Assembly (NCBI GenBank): GCA_017562135.1
Contig: QEYB01000841.1
Coordinates: 1-64,000, forward strand
Source of the DNA: Dipylidium caninum
Lineage: Eukaryota > Platyhelminthes > Cestoda > Cyclophyllidea > Dipylidiidae
Direction: 5' to 3'
DNA: 64,000 nt
The notes beneath the pieces were generated by a model. That model was not told where the DNA came from. It searched no databases and was given only the letters and a program-made list of their open reading frames with translations. Both the position numbers and the translations under genes were made by a program. How positions within the stretch are numbered: position 1 is the first letter of the stretch; each line of letters begins with the position of its first letter. Below are positions 60,501 to 64,000 of this stretch, piece after piece.

Positions 60501-63500
60501 GTGGCTGATGGCAAGCGTATTGCATGCTTCTATCGTGCATAGGGCATACTTGCCTATCCACTTATCTCATACGTAATTTTACAGTGTTGCGCAAATTTCC
60601 TTCGCTCCTACTCTCTCCCACCCTCTTGTCTTCCTCTCCCAATCGCGTTTACTCCCAGCTAGCATTGTCAATGATTTGGAACATAGTATTCACCGAGAGT
60701 GTATATATTTTGTTTTGAGTCTGGGCAACGCTTCTTATATTTGTGAAGGGTCTTTTTCTAAGGCAATTTTGATATCTCGATACTTTTAAAACTCTCATTA
60801 AGTCATAAAAAACATACACAGGGAAGCCACTTTTCGTTAATTCTTTTGCGACGCGAATCAAGCAAATCTACGCGCCAATTTACTGTTTATCTGCTAGCGA
60901 ACGTGAAAACAGAAATGAAAACTGATAAAAACGGCCTTTCATTTGTGCGCTGAGCCACCTAGTAGACATCACGAAACCTTTCGAACGTTTTCATTCCAAC
61001 GAGAGGCATGCAGGTTGCAAGCTGAATCACCCAACTTTATTCACAAGGTTGATAGACGGAGGTCTTTTGACTCCGGCAGGCTGGTGATCCTCCAGGTCGT
61101 TGGCACTTGCGGCAGACATTCGCATGAATAATCGGACGCCTGGCACGCTAGCGGCACTCAGTGGAGCTAGCGGGATGTTTTGTTTCGGGGTAATAGGGAC
61201 GGCTTGGGAGCCACTCGGTGAAGAGAAAGTAAAAGATGGTATTGGGTGGAAGAGTCCACGCACATTAAAATTTACGTCGATGTGTTAAAAAAAACTCTAG
61301 ATTGTTTGAAGCGTATGTGTACTTGCATGGACCAGTCACAGTTAATAAAATGTGAACTTTGGGAGCTTCTCAGGACTTTAACCTCCGAATGTGTCAGGAG
61401 CGAGGCTTAGACCTCCCACCAAACGATTATCATCAATCTTTCCAGCACCCTACATTCATATGCATTTTTCATTGCAAGATATTAAATGCAAATTTTGCAG
61501 TCTTGGAAGTTCCTTTAATCATGTCATCTTGACGTCCTCCACACTGTTTGAAAGGCGGTGCTGCAGAAAACAAATATGAAATACACTAAACCAAATATTA
61601 TTATAATGTTATACTAACATTAGATTCACAGGAAAGATTATTTTCCCAATTTGTAATGCTTCCCATTCCCCAACTATATGCGCTAAGACTGGGAGAAAGT
61701 GTTTTTGAGGTTTTGTGTAGCGTTCACATTGCTGCTGGAATCCGTTAGAGTGTAGAGCATCTTACCAAAATAGGGGTGTAATAAAAATTTTTCCTCCGTT
61801 GCGGACTTGTGTTTTCGATTAAAGTGTATTTATTATCATCCCTGAGGATGTCCGAACCATGCGAGATTCACGTAAACTTGTGTTCCTGCAGGACTCTACT
61901 TTACTGACTATACGAGTGAGCGTGTCTTGTCGCGGTCAATGTTCCTTTTTTCATTACTTCTACAGCATTAGCATTGGAGCCGATAAGTTGCCATAAATAA
62001 CAAATATGAAGAATTTCTTGAATATATCTAGATTAAGGTGCGCACACGTAACTTGAACCCCAAATTATTCAAAGAACTAACAGATAATAGGGATTAATAG
62101 CACTGAGACAGTGTCTTTCACCCTAGTCTTTTTACTCTTTACCCACACATCTGCTAAAGGTTGTTTATTGCCTTTTAATGATACAAAGATAAACTTTGGC
62201 TTGAGCTGCGACCAAAACCAACAATTAAGCAAGGTGCATTTAATTAAACACCGGTGGGTAACTATCAAGAGTCAATATTTAAGTAGAGGTGAGCACGCTG
62301 TGTTAAATCTTTCCGAAGGTTTGCTTTCTCTCAACCAATAGTCAAATATTAACCTTACCAATGTTACGGGGGCTTTTTCTACGTCTTTTAAGAGCCGTTC
62401 TCTAAAACCGGTTCTCATGTCATTTGAACTATGACTTTTAACTAGCTCAAATAAAACCTCGTTTGTGTTGAATTTCAAAAGCTTTCCGTCTTACGGGAGT
62501 ATAATATATGATACAGAAATGTGAAGCCACTTTCTATGCATTATTAGATATTCCATGTGGTTTAACATTTCTTGGATTACACTCGTGTTTTAAGAGTTCC
62601 CAACATCATTATAACGAAATCCCATGGTAACAGCAGTGAGATCACTAACGAACTCACTGTGCAATTAACTTTGGAGAGGTATCGAAATCTAATGGGCCTA
62701 AATAGATACCTTGTGACATTTGTATATTAATTTGATAACGGTCAGTAAATACGGTATTGTCCCACTTCTCCGAATGCAATTCGATAAACGAATGATGAAG
62801 GTTCAACTTTAAATTGCAGGCTCACTTGCTATACCTACTAAAATATACCTAATTTCCAGGGCGAATCGGAGGAATGGTTCTCCTACCCGGTATTGGCGAG
62901 CTTTATCCTCTTTTTCCTCCTCCCCCTCATCATCATTACAATACTTTACATACTTATTCTTCGCGGGGTACGGAGATCAGTGAAGTTCATGCAAAATCTG
63001 CACCCAATTGAGAGATCATATCCCCCAACTTCGACAGAAGTCACCCTGCGTTTGCAGAGTGTACGCAAGCAATCATCGAAGCACCTCTCCATCTCTCCAT
63101 TGAAACGAGGGCGCAGTATCCTCTTGCGAGCGGGACACGACAAGAGAACCGCTAGGCAAAATCAAGAGCTTTGCCAAATTCAACACGTTCAACACCAGGC
63201 TCGAATGAGAACAAATAAGTCTTTAATTCGGATTCTTGGTGAGTGCACGCCCTGTTGAACTTAAGCATAAATATCACAGGATGTTAAAAAAAACAAGACA
63301 GCGCCAAGGGGGGAAATCACACCTACTTTGACACTTTGTTGCCTTCATATGATTAGTTGTACTCTTGGTTGGTGTAAGTAGAAGATCTGCGAAGCCTAAC
63401 ATGACCATCGCATGTGAACCAGCATGGCTGGTGTGTGACACACCCTGACATTATTGTCATGCTACCCTCCGCGGAGACATTTCTGGGTAATTGCTCTATA

Positions 63501-64000
63501 AAGATTGCTATCATTCAATCCAACGAAGGACTATAGGAGATAGATGTTCTAGCCTATTCCACGGTTGTGTGCACACAGAATTAGTCGGCTGCTGAAGCTG
63601 TGGGGAGGAAAAACCAAGATAAGACAAATTACTGATAATATTGTTTTCTAGATGTTAACCGATAGCGTTGACATAAATATCCTTATCTAGTGTGAATCAT
63701 GGCCATATTCCTCATTGAGTATACTTTCCGCAGATGGACCATACTTCTGACTGTAAACCATCCTTTTTGTCTTCTAGTCTGCATTGTGATCGCATTTTTC
63801 ACATGCTTTGCGCCCTTTCATGCGGAGAGGCTTTTGGTTGTGCTGGTCCCTGCTGAATTGTGGTATGACAACAAGATTCTCTGGAAAGTGCACGATGTGC
63901 TTTATCACATCTCGGGCATATGCCTCTTCGCCAACTCAGTATGCAATCCAATCCTCTACAACATCGTTTTTCGACGAATACGTGCTGAATTCAAGTCGGC
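57583..64000 (+). CDS. Class A peptide GPCR, neuromedin-U/pyrokinin-receptor-like (3' end off window)
   Basis: A seven-span plasma-membrane receptor, probably for a neuropeptide. Exon 57583-58401 encodes the extracellular amino end and spans 1-4. Exon 62860-63238 carries span 5 and a long basic third cytoplasmic loop. The exon from 63778 runs off the window with spans 6-7. Phases match (0, then 1). Landmarks are GNVILLWVI (span 1), NYYLVNLSVSDLLILVLGLP (span 2), the CRLRAF cysteine, LTIERYIAIIHPL (ERY in place of DRY), SICTVS in loop 2, FFTCFAPFHAERLL (span 6) and SVCNPILYNIVFRRIRAEFK (NPILY for NPxxY, then helix 8). The span 2 and ERY regions are closest to the neuromedin U/pyrokinin/thyrotropin-releasing-hormone receptor group. 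A later ATG at 57703 is also possible. A 4.46 kb intron separates spans 4 and 5. The ligand is not predictable. Confidence 0.88.
58402..62859 (+). other. Large intron of the GPCR gene
   Basis: It begins GTGAGTATG directly after SICTVS and ends AATTTCCAG before ESEEWFSYPVL. Open frames inside are short and unrecognised. I see no nested gene and no transposon. Confidence 0.75.

Noticed and set aside
1..64000. Retrotransposon or DNA transposon as the cause of the duplications
   Set aside because: No reverse transcriptase, integrase or transposase frame, terminal repeat or poly(A)-tailed intronless copy was recognised. All duplicates keep introns.

Overview
The window is eukaryotic nuclear DNA, most likely from a parasitic flatworm, with a cestode more likely than a trematode. 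Coding sequence is broken into short exons, and several introns are close to the minimum size (26-38 nt, GT-AG). Intergenic DNA is long and mostly empty, and the recognisable proteins are animal ones. No prokaryotic features were seen. I did not convincingly recognise any transposon, rRNA, tRNA or CRISPR array. The species call is an inference from gene architecture, not from a database match.

Layout: 1-4.5 kb holds a decayed copy of an MFS transporter gene (minus strand). It is the diverged partner of an intact copy at 32.3-34.8 kb inside a direct segmental duplication offset by about 31 kb. 5.2-7.5 kb holds a decayed SH3BGR-like gene. 9.6-14.6 kb (plus) carries a run of very short exons (16, 22/25, 27, 33, 40, 46, 56, 58 and 68 nt). 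They occur as tandemly duplicated, frame-compatible modules and look like a fast-evolving micro-exon-type gene with no domain I recognise. 17.2-20.4 kb has an unrecognised small gene, a relic of the EEPD1-like locus and an inverted relic of the micro-exon locus. 23.06-27.3 kb is a giant palindrome (arms about 2.1 kb, nearly identical) with two divergently oriented SH3BGR-like genes that share a short central promoter region.

27.5-31.2 kb is essentially empty. 32.3-34.8 kb is the intact OFA-type MFS transporter (minus). 41.9-45.5 kb is an EEPD1-like nuclease/phosphatase gene (helix-hairpin-helix plus endonuclease/exonuclease/phosphatase domain). It is followed only about 80 bp later by the start of another, unrecognised multi-exon gene, with a pyrimidine-rich acceptor in between. 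That spacing would suit an SL-trans-spliced polycistron. 46-55 kb contains unrecognised coding exons. 57.6-64 kb is a neuromedin-U/pyrokinin-receptor-like class A GPCR, with its coding exons split by a 4.5 kb intron and its 3' end beyond the window.

The dominant theme is local duplication. At least five pairs or families of segmental copies (direct, inverted and tandem) occur within 64 kb, most with one decayed partner, so the region looks like an actively duplicating neighbourhood. Exon boundaries are read by eye from splice signals and reading-phase consistency; they are not supported by transcripts.
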